Shown here one piece after another: positions 1-9,254 of a stretch of DNA of 64,000 bases; position 1 is the first letter of the stretch; each line of letters begins with the position of its first letter. This DNA is from Coenobita brevimanus (taxonomy: Eukaryota > Arthropoda > Malacostraca > Decapoda > Coenobitidae). The position numbers were made by a program, and so were the translations under genes. The notes below the pieces were generated by a model that saw only the letters and a list, made by a program, of their open reading frames with translations, ran no database searches and was not told the DNA's origin. The stretch covers positions 26,795,097 to 26,859,096 of the forward strand of contig CM064732.1 of NCBI GenBank assembly GCA_032717465.1. Direction: 5' to 3'.

Positions 1-431
1 GATAAGACAAATGTTCCGTCATAGACCGATTGCAAAGTGTAGTGGTTGCCCTTTCTCAGAGTTCCGTCTTGTTATTTTCTCCAGAATATGTTAATAGCTT
101 AAAACAGAACTCTCGAATTGGAGCTGGTTAGCCAGCGCCCTCACTAACCCCTTCACTACCATTACGCTGTCAAGTTGAAAAGCTCACGAAAACCTTTCGA
201 GCTTTCTTACTGTACACAGATGCTCTTAAGAATAAGTCAAACGATTGTTTATGAATGAATAAAATGTGTGGATATGTAGTGGTAGCAGCGCACCAAAATC
301 CATTAGACTGAGGTCCGGTGATTAAAGCAATATGTAATCCCATCCCTATATAAGTGAGTAAACACACACACAGACATACACATATATCTATATCTATCTG
401 TCTATCTATCTATCTATACATATAGAGAGAG

Positions 432-432
<1 letters not shown>
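1..432. other. Unassigned AT-rich DNA
   Basis: I recognise no gene or element here. The last part holds short CA and TATC/TCTA-type simple sequence (about 362-430) that leads into the TA tract. The short open frames have no recognisable domain. Confidence 0.4.

Positions 433-514
<82 letters not shown>
433..514. repeat. (TA)n microsatellite
   Basis: About 80 bp of uninterrupted TA dinucleotide, directly preceding a dispersed repeat. Confidence 0.95.
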
Positions 515-516
<2 letters not shown>

Positions 517-520
517 TCAT

Positions 521-666
521 CGAAGTAATGCCTACGGTCATGTAAACATTCTTGCAATTATAAGCAGAAATGTAGAAAATAACAATAAAATGTACCGTAT
601 AAACATGTAATGATGACAGTGCGCCAAATTTTATCGAAACAATGCCGATGCATTATCAGGACATAG
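521..666 (+). repeat. Dispersed repeat X1, copy 1
   Basis: About 146 bp that recurs as a near-identical inverted copy at 7238-7382. It begins with CGAAGTAATGCCTACGG and ends near TTATCAGGACATAG. No coding potential is evident. The copies flank the Gypsy element and its neighbouring TA tracts in opposite orientation. Confidence 0.85.
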
Positions 667-700
667 TAATTTTTTTATGGTATACTTTTGTGTGCTATAT

Positions 701-968
701 GGGAAGGTGGAACGGAAGAGAGAGGATAGGGATGGTGAGAATCAAGAAGAATACAAAGGTTTGCAAGGGAAAGTAACTAGCAGCAGACCTGTGAATTTTT
801 CCCAAGGTTACAATTTTAGAGATGTTCATGACTACTGACTCAAATTCTGGATGTCGAAGAAAAATAAAAAACAGCAAGAGGATTCCTCCAACCATCAATC
901 CCTTTGGTCGCAGTGTGCTGAAAAATGTACTAAGCACTATAACGCAGCATAAAAACATTCGTGGGAGA

Positions 969-972
<4 letters not shown>
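701..972 (+). repeat. Dispersed repeat X2, copy 1
   Basis: About 272 bp repeated in direct orientation at 8688-8961 with only scattered substitutions. Both copies keep an open frame on the minus strand (92 and 105 residues) starting MNLPRMFLCC, hydrophobic and without a recognised domain; conservation of the frame may only reflect young age. This copy ends in a (TA)n tract while the other continues into unrelated sequence. Confidence 0.85.
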
Positions 973-1002
<30 letters not shown>

Positions 1003-1004
<2 letters not shown>

Positions 1005-1381
1005 CATCATCAGCCGTTGAGGTCCACTGCAGGACCGGCCTATCCCTACCGAAGCAGGGACGATACAGCCAATGTATCCCTACCCAGTGGCTTAGGCTGT
1101 CTGGTAGAGACTGTATGTAGGGTGAGAAGTGCTTGTGATTGTAATTGTTGTGGCTTTGGATGTGTGTGTAGTCTGCGAACCAAGTGTAATCGGCCGCCTT
1201 AAGCCGATTGGGTGCAAGTATACTAGTATGCGACACTGGTTACACCACAACACACCTTGTGTCCGCCAAAGTAGCAGTTGGCTAGGTGAATGCTTCCCAA
1301 AGTTTTTACAACTCTGGCGGGAGGCGAACCCGCTCTCACTAGCGAGCGAAACGCACACTCCACCACTGTACCACAGAGGCT

Positions 1382-1383
<2 letters not shown>
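1003..1383 (-). mobile_element. tRNA-derived SINE (SINE-1), copy a
   Basis: Read on the minus strand it starts GGAGCCTCTGTGGTACAG, with an A-box-like TGGTACAGTGGT and a B-box-like GGTTCGCCTCC about 40 bp further on, the layout of an internal RNA polymerase III promoter. A roughly 300-bp body follows, ending near AACGGCTGATGATGATTA and running into (TA)n. Further copies lie at 16279-16640 (+), 35988-36375 (-) and 44027-44395 (-). All four are bordered by TA tracts at the 5' end and three also at the 3' end. Confidence 0.8.

Positions 1384-1433
<50 letters not shown>
1384..1433. repeat. (TA)n microsatellite, Gypsy target site
   Basis: About 50 bp of TA between SINE-1 copy a and the LTR. The TA tract resumes on the other side of the element at 6948, so the element landed inside one TA array; a 4-bp ATAT duplication is consistent but cannot be distinguished from the repeat. 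Confidence 0.9.
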
Positions 1434-1437
<4 letters not shown>

Positions 1438-1548
1438 ACGGAACAGAGAAAGATAACGTACACTTTCAGTGAGAATGCTAAAAATCACTACTGTCCCGTA
1501 AAGTTCCAGGTTCAAAACAAAAGAGTTAGGTAAAATTACAAGTTAAAG

Positions 1549-1554
1549 TTTAAT
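1549..1554 (-). terminator. Candidate polyadenylation hexamer ATTAAA
   Basis: ATTAAA on the minus strand, downstream of the TATA box within the 3' LTR, as expected for the R/U5 part of an LTR. No canonical AATAAA was found nearby. Motif-level evidence only. Confidence 0.3.
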
Positions 1555-1995
1555 GCTTAAATTAACAACAAAACATTCAGGACTCATAAGGATAATGTAA
1601 TGGCAAAAAACAGGTTAAATATATGGTTAACTGCAATAGCCTCTATTAACACGAAGTTAGCAAGAGTAAATTTATCTAAGTCAGCCCTGATAAAATGAGA
1701 TACCAGATAATACTCAGTGAATGCCAGATAAATTATTACAGATACAAACTATTATCAAAAATGACTGACATAAAGATCCATACATGAATTACAAAAACTT
1801 CACTAAGCCTACAAATTAAACTTATGCTATACAGTACAAGAAAAAATGCAACAGTTATACTCAAATTACACACAGCTGCTAGATGGTTGGAGATTTCTTG
1901 AGCACACACAATAATAATATCTGTACAGGGGAGGACAGAGATTTGAACAAAATGAGGAGCAGATCTAAGTGGCAATGATGCAGAGACTGAGCTCA

Positions 1996-2002
1996 TTATA
2001 TA
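1996..2002 (-). promoter_or_regulatory. TATA box in the LTR
   Basis: TATATAA on the minus strand; the equivalent site in the 5' LTR lies at 6723-6729 and would be the functional promoter of the element. Inferred from motif and position only. Confidence 0.5.
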
Positions 2003-2210
2003 GGGGCCAGCAGAGCCTGATACAACTTGTAAGAGGGACGCGCAAATGAAGCGATGGGGACAGAGAGCTGAAAATCCCGCAAAGTATAACAGAGATGTCG
2101 ACTTACTCTACTATAACGGTAGAAGGGGGGAACTGAGGCAGAACACGCTCGTGATCAAACATGCAGCATACTGTGCGTTAAAATTACACAAAGGATGATG
2201 AAATCATAGG

Positions 2211-2846
2211 CTATGTAACACCTCCCCACAAAGAAAAAAGAAATTTACAAAGGAAATTTCTTATTACTCTAAAACAATCTGTACATGGCATTACAGAACA
2301 TGCAAAAGTCTTTCCTAGTGTTACAAAACATGAGATCTCCCTAGCACGTTCAGTCATAGGTACTTGCCAGTATCCCTTTAACAAATCAAACTTACTTATG
2401 TACCTAGCCTTTCCGATCTTGTCTATGCAATCTTCCACGCGAGGGAGAGGGTAAGTGTCTGTTTTAGTTATCTGATTAACACGTCTGTAGTCAATGCAAA
2501 GCCGCTGTGACCCACCTGGCTTAGGGACTAGAGTGACAGGAGAACTCCACTCTCTCCGACAGGGCTCAATCATCTTGTGGTCCAACAGGTAGCCAAGCTC
2601 CTTCTGGATGAGAGGAACTTTCACTGGGTTCACACGGTAAGGAGGCAATTTAATTGGCTTTGCGTCTCCAACATCGACATCATGCATCAACACAGTGGTT
2701 CTTCCTGGAGTGGCACAGAACACTTGCGGGTACTCCTGCAGTAATGCCGAAAACTCCTGCCTTTCCTTGGGTGGTAGATGAGAAAGCTTAGTCTGGAGAT
2801 CATTCATGATATCAGGATTCTTCCCCAAACTATCACTCAGGCTCAT
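2211..2846 (-). pseudogene. pol: Truncated Gypsy reverse transcriptase
   Basis: The 211-residue frame contains the N-terminal half of a Ty3/Gypsy RT: the connecting segment with KLPPYRVNP and MIEPCRREWSSPVTLVPK, then the motif-A region FDLLKGYWQVP (about residues 153-163) with catalytic Asp154. Homology fades after about residues 176-188; there is no YxDD box, thumb or RNase H, and the frame runs on through the polypurine tract into the LTR. The preceding 916-residue frame ends 17 bp upstream in a different phase; open codons continue upstream of the Met used here, so a small indel near 2870-2890 probably separates one ancestral pol. The internal deletion junction lies near 2315. Confidence 0.85.
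2221..2229 (-). promoter_or_regulatory. Polypurine tract
   Basis: GTGGGGAGG on the minus strand immediately adjacent to the TG of the 3' LTR, the position and composition expected for the plus-strand primer of an LTR retrotransposon. Confidence 0.8.
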
Positions 2847-2862
2847 ACTGCATGGGAGAGCT

Positions 2863-5613
2863 TCACTTGCAGACTCGGGTGGAAACAGCTACAGTGCAGA
2901 CTGGATTATTTTCGTCCCGCCTGTGATATAACTTTAGCATGTTGATGTGACATAGTTGCTTGCTCTTTCTACGATCTGGTGTGGCGATGACATAGTTGAC
3001 ATCACTGAGTTTCTTCTCCACGAAATAAGGGCCACTAAACTTGGCTTGAAGAGGTTGCCCATGAACTGGTAGCAGAATCAAAACCTGATCTCCTGGCTGA
3101 AAGTGGCGTAACCTGGACTTCTTATCATACCAAGTCTTCATCTTCTCCTGAGCAGCTCCTAAATTCTCTCTCGCTAGCTGTAAAGCAGTGGACAGCCGTT
3201 CTTTGAACTTCATCACATACTCCAGCAGGTTGACGTCATCTTCCTCCGACAGCCAGCATTCCTTGAGTAGCTTAAGGGGTCCTCTTACTTCATGGCCAAA
3301 CAGTAGTTCAAAAGGTGAGAAGCCCAGTGATTCATTTGGAGATTCTCTTGCAGCAAACACAACGAATGGAAGACCTTTATCCCAGTCTTTCTGATGTTCC
3401 AAACAGTATTTCTTGAGCATCGATTTGAGTGTTTGATGATATCTCTCCAACGCTCCTTGGGTCTGGGGATGGTAAGCTGAAGACGTGATCTGGGAGATGC
3501 CCAACTCTTTCAGAGACTGTTTGAAAACGTTTGACATGAAATTACTTCCCCGGTCTGACTGTACCTCCTTGGGCAGACCAAACTTTGTGAAGAACCCCAG
3601 CATTTCCTTAACCACGTTCTTTGCTGAGATGTTTCTAAGTGGAATGGCTTCAGGATAACGAGTAGCCATATCAATCATGGTCAACACATAAGAAAATCCT
3701 GAAGAAGTCTTAGGAAGAGGGCCCACAATATCCACCAACACACGGGTGAAAGGCGCCTCAAAAGGAGGAATGGGAACTAGAGGTGCAACCTTTTCAGTCT
3801 GATTACACTTCCCCACAACTTGACAGGTGTGACAAGACTTACAATACCAGGAAACATCCCTGAAGATACCTGGCCAGTAGAAGTGTTTCAAAATGCGTGC
3901 CACAGTCTTCCTCACTCCAAGGTGTCCTGCCAAACTGGAATCATGAGCCACTCTAATGATATCCTGCCTACAAACACGAGGGATGACAACTTGATGTACA
4001 ACCTCCCATTCACAGTCGGCTGATGCTGTTGGGGGTCTCCACTTCCTCATAAGTACTCCTGACTTTACATAATAACAAGTAGAAGCACCGGCTGACTCTT
4101 CTTCACTGTAAGCAGAGTTAGCTAGACCTTTCAACTCAGGGTCAGCAACCTGCAACTCAACCAACTCTTGACGAGACAAATTATCAACACTACGGGGTAC
4201 TGCCTCATCTGGTGAGTGGTCCAAATTAGCAAGAAAAGTGTCAGCTAGGATAACATCATCATCATCATTATCCTCTAAATCACCAGTAACTTTAGACTTA
4301 GCCCTAGTGACAGCACATGCAGGGAACACATCAGGGACACCACAATCCTGGGACACAGCCACTGGCTCACTAGACAACTGAGGAGCTGGACACACTTGAC
4401 TTCCACCAATATCATTTCCAAGTAAGAAAGTTACACCTGACATTGGGAATGTCTCAACCAACCCAACCATAACAGAACCATTAACAAAACCAGACTCTAA
4501 ATTCACTCTGCACAGAGGAACAGAGAAGTAATTATTCCCTACACCTTGTAAGATTACAGTTTCATCAGAGGAATTAAAATTAGAGCCTAGAACACTGGTC
4601 AGCATAAGGGATTGGCAAGCACCTGTATCACGATATATTTTAACTGATTTCCTGTCATTACTGTCCAGAGGACTGACAAAACCATCAGACAGGAAATTAG
4701 CACATGAACTCTTGAGAGTGTCACCCACGTTACTGCTCAAAAGAGGAGCTCCATCATGAGAATTTAAGTTACCCCTCAAAGCAGGTTCAGTTAACTCAGT
4801 TAAAGAATTCTGGGAACTCTCAAGAGTGGACACTAGACCAATTGACTGAATATTTAAAGACTCCTTTTTGTTCACATCACGCTGTCTCCTGAAACATCTC
4901 TCCGTAGTATGACCAAGCTTACTACAATAAGTACATTTACTTTTCTGAAATCTAGAGGTGAAGCTGGTATTTACTTCCTGAGAAACATCATCCTTATTCT
5001 CTTTCCTGTTACCTGTACTCTGAGTAGAGGCAACGTACTTACTCTCAGCTTTCCCTTTTTCTCTAGAATATCTCTTGTGAGTGAGAACATACTCATCAGC
5101 TAAAACTGCAGCATCAGACAAATTATCTATTCTTTTCTCATCAAGATATAGGCTTACATCTTTACTAATACACCTTTTGAAATCCTCCAGCAAAATCATC
5201 TGCTTAAATTTACCAAAATCAGAATCCACATTCTTAGAATTTAACCACTGCTCTAACAGATCTTCTTTGATTTTTGCATACTCAACATGGGATTGCTTAT
5301 CTTGCTTGTAAGTTGTCCTAAATTTTACTCTATAGGCTTCAGGAACAAGCTCATAGGCCTTAAGAATCAAGCTCTTAACTACATCATAATTATCAGACTG
5401 ATCCTGAGGCAAAGATGCATAAGTTACTTGAGCTTTACCGGTGAGAACAGTTTGAAGGAGTACTGTCCAATACTCCTTAGGCCAATTAAAACCTGTAGCT
5501 ACCCTCTCAAACAACTGAAAATACTTTGTTAAATCAGATTCATTAAAAAGGAGGGACAAGTTTAACATTTTTAGCCACATCAAAATCATCAGAGCTAGAT
5601 GATCCAGTTCCAC
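2863..5613 (-). CDS. gag-pol: Gag-protease-integrase polyprotein of Gmr1-like element
   Basis: 916 residues. Residues about 24-180 form an alpha-helical capsid region of SCAN-like type. A CCHC knuckle follows (C227, C230, H235, C240). The aspartic protease motif DTGA is at 329-332 with FLLGND near 396-401. Integrase carries the HHCC zinc-binding residues H557, H564, C594, C597 and catalytic D628, D687, E723 (35 residues between the last two), then a GPY module at 861-863. No RT lies between protease and integrase, unlike typical Gypsy elements. The first 20 or so residues are probably out-of-frame read-through: homology starts at FNESDLTKYF, continuing from the upstream frame across a T5 run. 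This frame is long and open, so the copy is young. Confidence 0.9.
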   Translation of the reverse strand: MELDHLALMILMWLKMLNLSLLFNESDLTKYFQLFERVATGFNWPKEYWTVLLQTVLTGKAQVTYASLPQDQSDNYDVVKSLILKAYELVPEAYRVKFRTTYKQDKQSHVEYAKIKEDLLEQWLNSKNVDSDFGKFKQMILLEDFKRCISKDVSLYLDEKRIDNLSDAAVLADEYVLTHKRYSREKGKAESKYVASTQSTGNRKENKDDVSQEVNTSFTSRFQKSKCTYCSKLGHTTERCFRRQRDVNKKESLNIQSIGLVSTLESSQNSLTELTEPALRGNLNSHDGAPLLSSNVGDTLKSSCANFLSDGFVSPLDSNDRKSVKIYRDTGACQSLMLTSVLGSNFNSSDETVILQGVGNNYFSVPLCRVNLESGFVNGSVMVGLVETFPMSGVTFLLGNDIGGSQVCPAPQLSSEPVAVSQDCGVPDVFPACAVTRAKSKVTGDLEDNDDDDVILADTFLANLDHSPDEAVPRSVDNLSRQELVELQVADPELKGLANSAYSEEESAGASTCYYVKSGVLMRKWRPPTASADCEWEVVHQVVIPRVCRQDIIRVAHDSSLAGHLGVRKTVARILKHFYWPGIFRDVSWYCKSCHTCQVVGKCNQTEKVAPLVPIPPFEAPFTRVLVDIVGPLPKTSSGFSYVLTMIDMATRYPEAIPLRNISAKNVVKEMLGFFTKFGLPKEVQSDRGSNFMSNVFKQSLKELGISQITSSAYHPQTQGALERYHQTLKSMLKKYCLEHQKDWDKGLPFVVFAARESPNESLGFSPFELLFGHEVRGPLKLLKECWLSEEDDVNLLEYVMKFKERLSTALQLARENLGAAQEKMKTWYDKKSRLRHFQPGDQVLILLPVHGQPLQAKFSGPYFVEKKLSDVNYVIATPDRRKSKQLCHINMLKLYHRRDENNPVCTVAVSTRVCK

Positions 5614-5992
5614 CTTGTTTCATGCGATACTCATGGTCTGCCTGAATCCTGGCAAGTTCAACTTGTGCCTGAGCCTGTATCTGTGCCTCCTGAATCCGAA
5701 CCTGAGATTCCGCCTCCTTAGCCTGAGACTCAGCCTCCTTAGCACGTGCTTGAAATTCAGCCTCCTGAATACGAGCCTGAGACTCCGCCTGCTTAGCATT
5801 TGCCTGAAATTCAGCTTCTTTAGCACGAGCCTCCTGCAGAGCTAGCTGTAACTTAGCTAATTCAATCTGCGTTTGCTCATTTGGAGGAGTTACATTAAAC
5901 AAGCTTTTATTAATCATGCCAACAATTTGATCCTTAGAATGATGAGAGTGAACTGCAATTCCCAATTGTTGAGCAACAAGCTTTAAGTTCAT
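5543..5992 (-). CDS. gag: Gag N-terminal segment with coiled coil
   Basis: 149 residues. Residues 1-50 look like a small helical SAP-like module seen at the start of related Gag proteins (inference). Residues about 52-130 are an Ala/Gln/Glu-rich repeat (AKEAESQA-type units), a clear coiled coil. The frame stops at 5543 just after LVPPF, while the next frame resumes with NESDLTKYF, so the two are one ancestral Gag. The join is a five-T run: one extra T, a sequencing error, or a programmed shift would all explain it. Confidence 0.8.
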   Translation of the reverse strand: MNLKLVAQQLGIAVHSHHSKDQIVGMINKSLFNVTPPNEQTQIELAKLQLALQEARAKEAEFQANAKQAESQARIQEAEFQARAKEAESQAKEAESQVRIQEAQIQAQAQVELARIQADHEYRMKQGGTGSSSSDDFDVAKNVKLVPPF

Positions 5993-6146
5993 TCTTTGTT
6001 CTGTTTTCTATATCACACACTGTTTGCACATTTGACAAAAATCTTTGGCTTCATCAAGTGTAGTAATAGTAGCCATCATGAATATATCACAGTCACAAAA
6101 TATCAAACAATATCCTTATGATAATATCCTGAATATCCTGATATGA

Positions 6147-6154
6147 GGTCGCCA
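6147..6154 (-). promoter_or_regulatory. Candidate tRNA primer-binding site
   Basis: On the minus strand TGGCGACC starts 6 nt after the 5' LTR. It would pair with a tRNA 3' end GGTCG-CCA, as in some arthropod arginine tRNAs, but the match I can support is only 8 nt. A tRNA search of the host would decide. Confidence 0.5.
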
Positions 6155-6160
6155 AATTTA

Positions 6161-6947
6161 TGTTACGGAACAGAGAAAGATAACGTACACTTTCAGTGAG
6201 AATGCTAAAAATCACTACTGTCCCGTAAAGTTCCAGGTTCAAAACAAAAGAGTTAGGTAAAATTACAAGTTAAAGTTTAATGCTTAAATTAACAACAAAA
6301 CATTCAGGACTCATAAGGATAATGTAATGGCAAAAAACAGGTTAAATATATGGTTAACTGCAATAGCCTCTATTAACACGAAGTTAGCAAGAGTAAATTT
6401 ATCTAAGTCAGCCCTGATAAAATGAGATACCAGATAATACTCAGTGAATGCCAGATAAATTATTACAGATACAAACTATTATCAAAAATGACTGACATAA
6501 AGATCCATACATGAATTACAAAAACTTCACTAAGCCTACAAATTAAACTTATGCTATACAGTACAAGAAAAAATGCAACAGTTATACTCAAATTACACAC
6601 AGCTGCTAGATGGTTGGAGATTTCTTGAGCACACACAATAATAATATCTGTACAGGGGAGGACAGAGATTTGAACAAAATGAGGAGCAGATCTAAGTGGC
6701 AATGATGCAGAGACTGAGCTCATTATATAGGGGCCAGCAGAGCCTGATACAACTTGTAAGAGGGACGCGCAAATGAAGCGATGGGGACAGAGAGCTGAAA
6801 ATCCCGCAAAGTATAACAGAGATGTCGACTTACTCTACTATAACGGTAGAAGGGGGGAACTGAGGCAGAACACGCTCGTGATCAAACATGCAGCATACTG
6901 TGCGTTAAAATTACACAAAGGATGATGAAATCATAGGCTATGTAACA
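6161..6947 (-). repeat. 5' LTR of the Gypsy element
   Basis: 787-bp LTR, upstream relative to coding direction, apparently identical to 1434-2220. It would supply the promoter of the element. Confidence 0.95.
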
Positions 6948-6968
6948 ATATATATATATATATATATA

Positions 6969-7018
<50 letters not shown>

Positions 7019-7038
7019 TGTCTTTACATGCCAGTCCA

Positions 7039-7096
<58 letters not shown>
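6948..7096. repeat. (TA)n tracts with a short unique spacer
   Basis: TA array 6948-7014, a 32-bp spacer containing TTATGTCTTTACATGCCAGT, then a second TA array 7047-7096. The spacer is repeated just after the second array (about 7098-7130), so the whole is a local tandem duplication. Confidence 0.85.
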
Positions 7097-7103
<7 letters not shown>

Positions 7104-7237
7104 GTCTTTACATGCCAGTACGTGCCATCATGGGCGGAGCATTAGTGCATCCGAAAAGTGGTTTGATAATGGCAAAACTATTAACGAACCATATAGCACA
7201 CAAATGTATACTATAAAAAATGCAGCGATGGAATTGC

Positions 7238-7382
7238 TATGTCCTGATAATGCCTCGGCATTGTTTCGATAAAATTTGGCGCACTGTCATCATTATATCT
7301 TCATACGGTACATTTTATTGTTATTTTCTACATTTCTGCTTATAATTGCAAGAATGTTTACATGACCGTAGGCATTACTTCG
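7238..7382 (-). repeat. Dispersed repeat X1, copy 2 (inverted)
   Basis: Near-identical reverse complement of 521-666, differing at a few positions near ATATAATG and CGAGGC. It lies on the opposite side of the Gypsy element from copy 1. Confidence 0.85.
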
Positions 7383-7627
7383 TTTAGAAAATTTATTAAT
7401 TAATGAATTAACTGGTAAAAGGTAACCTAATACACTAATCAAGGACAACATATAGCCTACATACACACTCACGCTCACTTACTCTACGTGTTCACGTACA
7501 CATGAATTCACAGCTTGAGAACACACACACAAACAGCAGTCAGAATCGTTCTATACGCGTGTGGATTATTCTTCTGTGTAGTGAATGTGCGTATTTTATG
7601 AGCATTTTTTCTGGTTACTTATTGCCT

Positions 7628-7629
<2 letters not shown>

Positions 7630-7686
<57 letters not shown>

Positions 7687-7726
7687 GATGAACAGGTGTA
7701 CATAAATGAGATAAACAAGCATGTTT

Positions 7727-7759
<33 letters not shown>

Positions 7760-7788
7760 TTATTATTATTATTATTATTATTATTATT
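7630..7788. repeat. (TG)n, (GA)n and (TTA)n microsatellites
   Basis: TG array 7630-7684, GA array 7729-7759 and a perfect TTA/ATT array 7760-7788 in close succession. Confidence 0.95.
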
Positions 7789-7860
7789 GTGGCTCTTGTC
7801 TTAGAGGCTTGGGGTTTATTTGTATGAAATTTTACCCTTTGCACTCATACATTTTCCCTT

Positions 7861-7873
7861 ATGACTCTCCCTT

Positions 7874-7904
<31 letters not shown>

Positions 7905-8209
7905 GTTTTCTGCTTTGTCTTTTCAACCTCTTTCCATACTTTCTAACCTTGTATCTCCCCCTCTCCATTTGTCGTGCTTCTTGTTTCCTGTTCTCTTCCC
8001 TTTAAGCTTTGTAACTTCTTTTTCCTCTGTATCTTCTATCTTCAGCTCCACTCCCCCTCTCTCCACGTCTTCTCTTTCTCCCTCAAATACTTCCATTGAT
8101 CTTCCTGTAATCACACATTCCCACTCTTTGTCGCCATCACTTACAGTTCACTCACCTTTATCCTGTCACTGTCTCTCCCCTTCCTTTTGTAGCCTTCCTC
8201 GTCCTCTTT

Positions 8210-8270
<61 letters not shown>
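7861..8270. repeat. Pyrimidine-rich region with two (CT)n arrays
   Basis: C/T-rich strand asymmetry over 400 bp with CT arrays at about 7880-7905 and 8213-8268. The low-complexity Ser/Leu/Pro-rich open frames are artefacts of composition. Confidence 0.85.
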
Positions 8271-8271
<1 letters not shown>

Positions 8272-8445
8272 ATGCCCTATTCTTCTCTTTATTGCTTTAC
8301 ACCCCGATCTATTTTAGTGATTCTTAGTAGGCTATCTTCTTTTGCCTCTGGACAAAACATTTCTTCGTATGCCCCTCTCCTTCCTTTCTCTTTTCACTCT
8401 TTTCTCCTGACATATATTCCTAATTTTCATTGTGTTCAACCTTAA

Positions 8446-8642
8446 CCGCTTTAGTCTGTTGACGTCATTTTTATGTTGCTATTTCTTGCTTGAGCCAGTT
8501 TTATTCAGTTTTCTGAGAGACATTACAGAGTGCTGAAGTTAATGAAATCTGTATCTAACATCTCTATGTGGAAGTGCCTCTCTGAAGTTTTTAAAGATGG
8601 ACCGAAGACAAAAAGGCTTAACGAAAAAAAGGACGCAAGGGG
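8446..8642. mobile_element. Small TTAA-flanked MITE
   Basis: 197 bp flanked on both sides by TTAA (8442-8445 and 8643-8646). Ends are CCGCTTTAGTC and, on the complement, CCCCTTGCGTC, an imperfect inverted repeat (8 of 11). TTAA duplication with C-rich termini is the signature of piggyBac-type transposition. No coding sequence. Confidence 0.6.
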
Positions 8643-8687
8643 TTAACTTTTCCTGTCCGCTTTGGGACTGAGGGAAGGAGGGGGAAA

Positions 8688-8961
8688 GGGAAGGTGGAAA
8701 GGAAGAGAGAGGAGAGGGATAGTGAGAATCAAGAAGAATACGAAGGTTTGCAAGGGAAAGTAAATAGCAACAGACCTGTGAATTTTTCCCAAGGTTACAA
8801 TTTTTGAGATGTTTATGACTACTGACTCAAATTTTGGATGTCGAAGAAAAATAAAAAACAGCAAGAGGATTCCTCCAACCATCAATCCTTTTGGCCGCAG
8901 TGTGCTGAAAAATGTACTAAGCACTATAACGCAGCATAAAAACATTCGTGGGAGATTCATA
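8688..8961 (+). repeat. Dispersed repeat X2, copy 2
   Basis: Direct copy of 701-972, preceded directly by unrelated sequence adjoining the TTAA MITE. Confidence 0.85.
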
Positions 8962-9254
8962 AGCGAGGATGAACGAAAAGGATATTCTTCATTAATTCTA
9001 CATTATTTTATTCTGTAAAGAAGACTTAATGTTAAAATTAATGCAGAATTATGTTTTGCTGATGTATTTGCAGTGAACTGGAAAAAAAGAAAAATATATA
9101 ATTCAGCTATGAACATATTTATATAAAGGTTAGGAGGTAGATGCTGCAAAATCAATTTTTATATATTATTACTTCTCCCACTCTATCACACTTAATCCAT
9201 GTGCTTGGAACGGTAGTGAAGATGTACTTTGCTTTTTTTTTTTTTCTTTTTTTA

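Larger units (their letters stand above)
1434..2220 (-). repeat. 3' LTR of the Gypsy element
   Basis: 787-bp long terminal repeat, the downstream LTR relative to the minus-strand coding direction. On that strand it begins TGTTACATAGCC and ends CCGTAACA. It contains a TATATAA box (1996-2002) and an ATTAAA hexamer (1549-1554). An 86-residue open frame (1736-1996) is identical in the other LTR, which reflects LTR identity rather than a gene. Confidence 0.95.
1434..6947 (-). mobile_element. Gmr1-like Ty3/Gypsy LTR retrotransposon
   Basis: A 5.5-kb element on the minus strand. Both LTRs are 787 bp (1434-2220 and 6161-6947), start TG and end CA, and I find no difference between them by eye. A purine tract abuts the 3' LTR and a primer-binding-like site follows the 5' LTR. 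Coding order is Gag, protease, integrase, then RT, so integrase precedes RT. That order defines Gmr1-like Gypsy elements, whose Gag is the known source of the vertebrate SCAN domain. Most of RT and all RNase H are missing and there are two apparent frameshifts, so the copy cannot encode its own complete machinery, yet LTR identity implies recent insertion. Confidence 0.9.

Noticed and set aside
1736..1996. 86-residue ORF repeated identically at 6463-6723
   Set aside because: It lies within the LTR, and identity follows from LTR identity. No reason to treat it as a gene.
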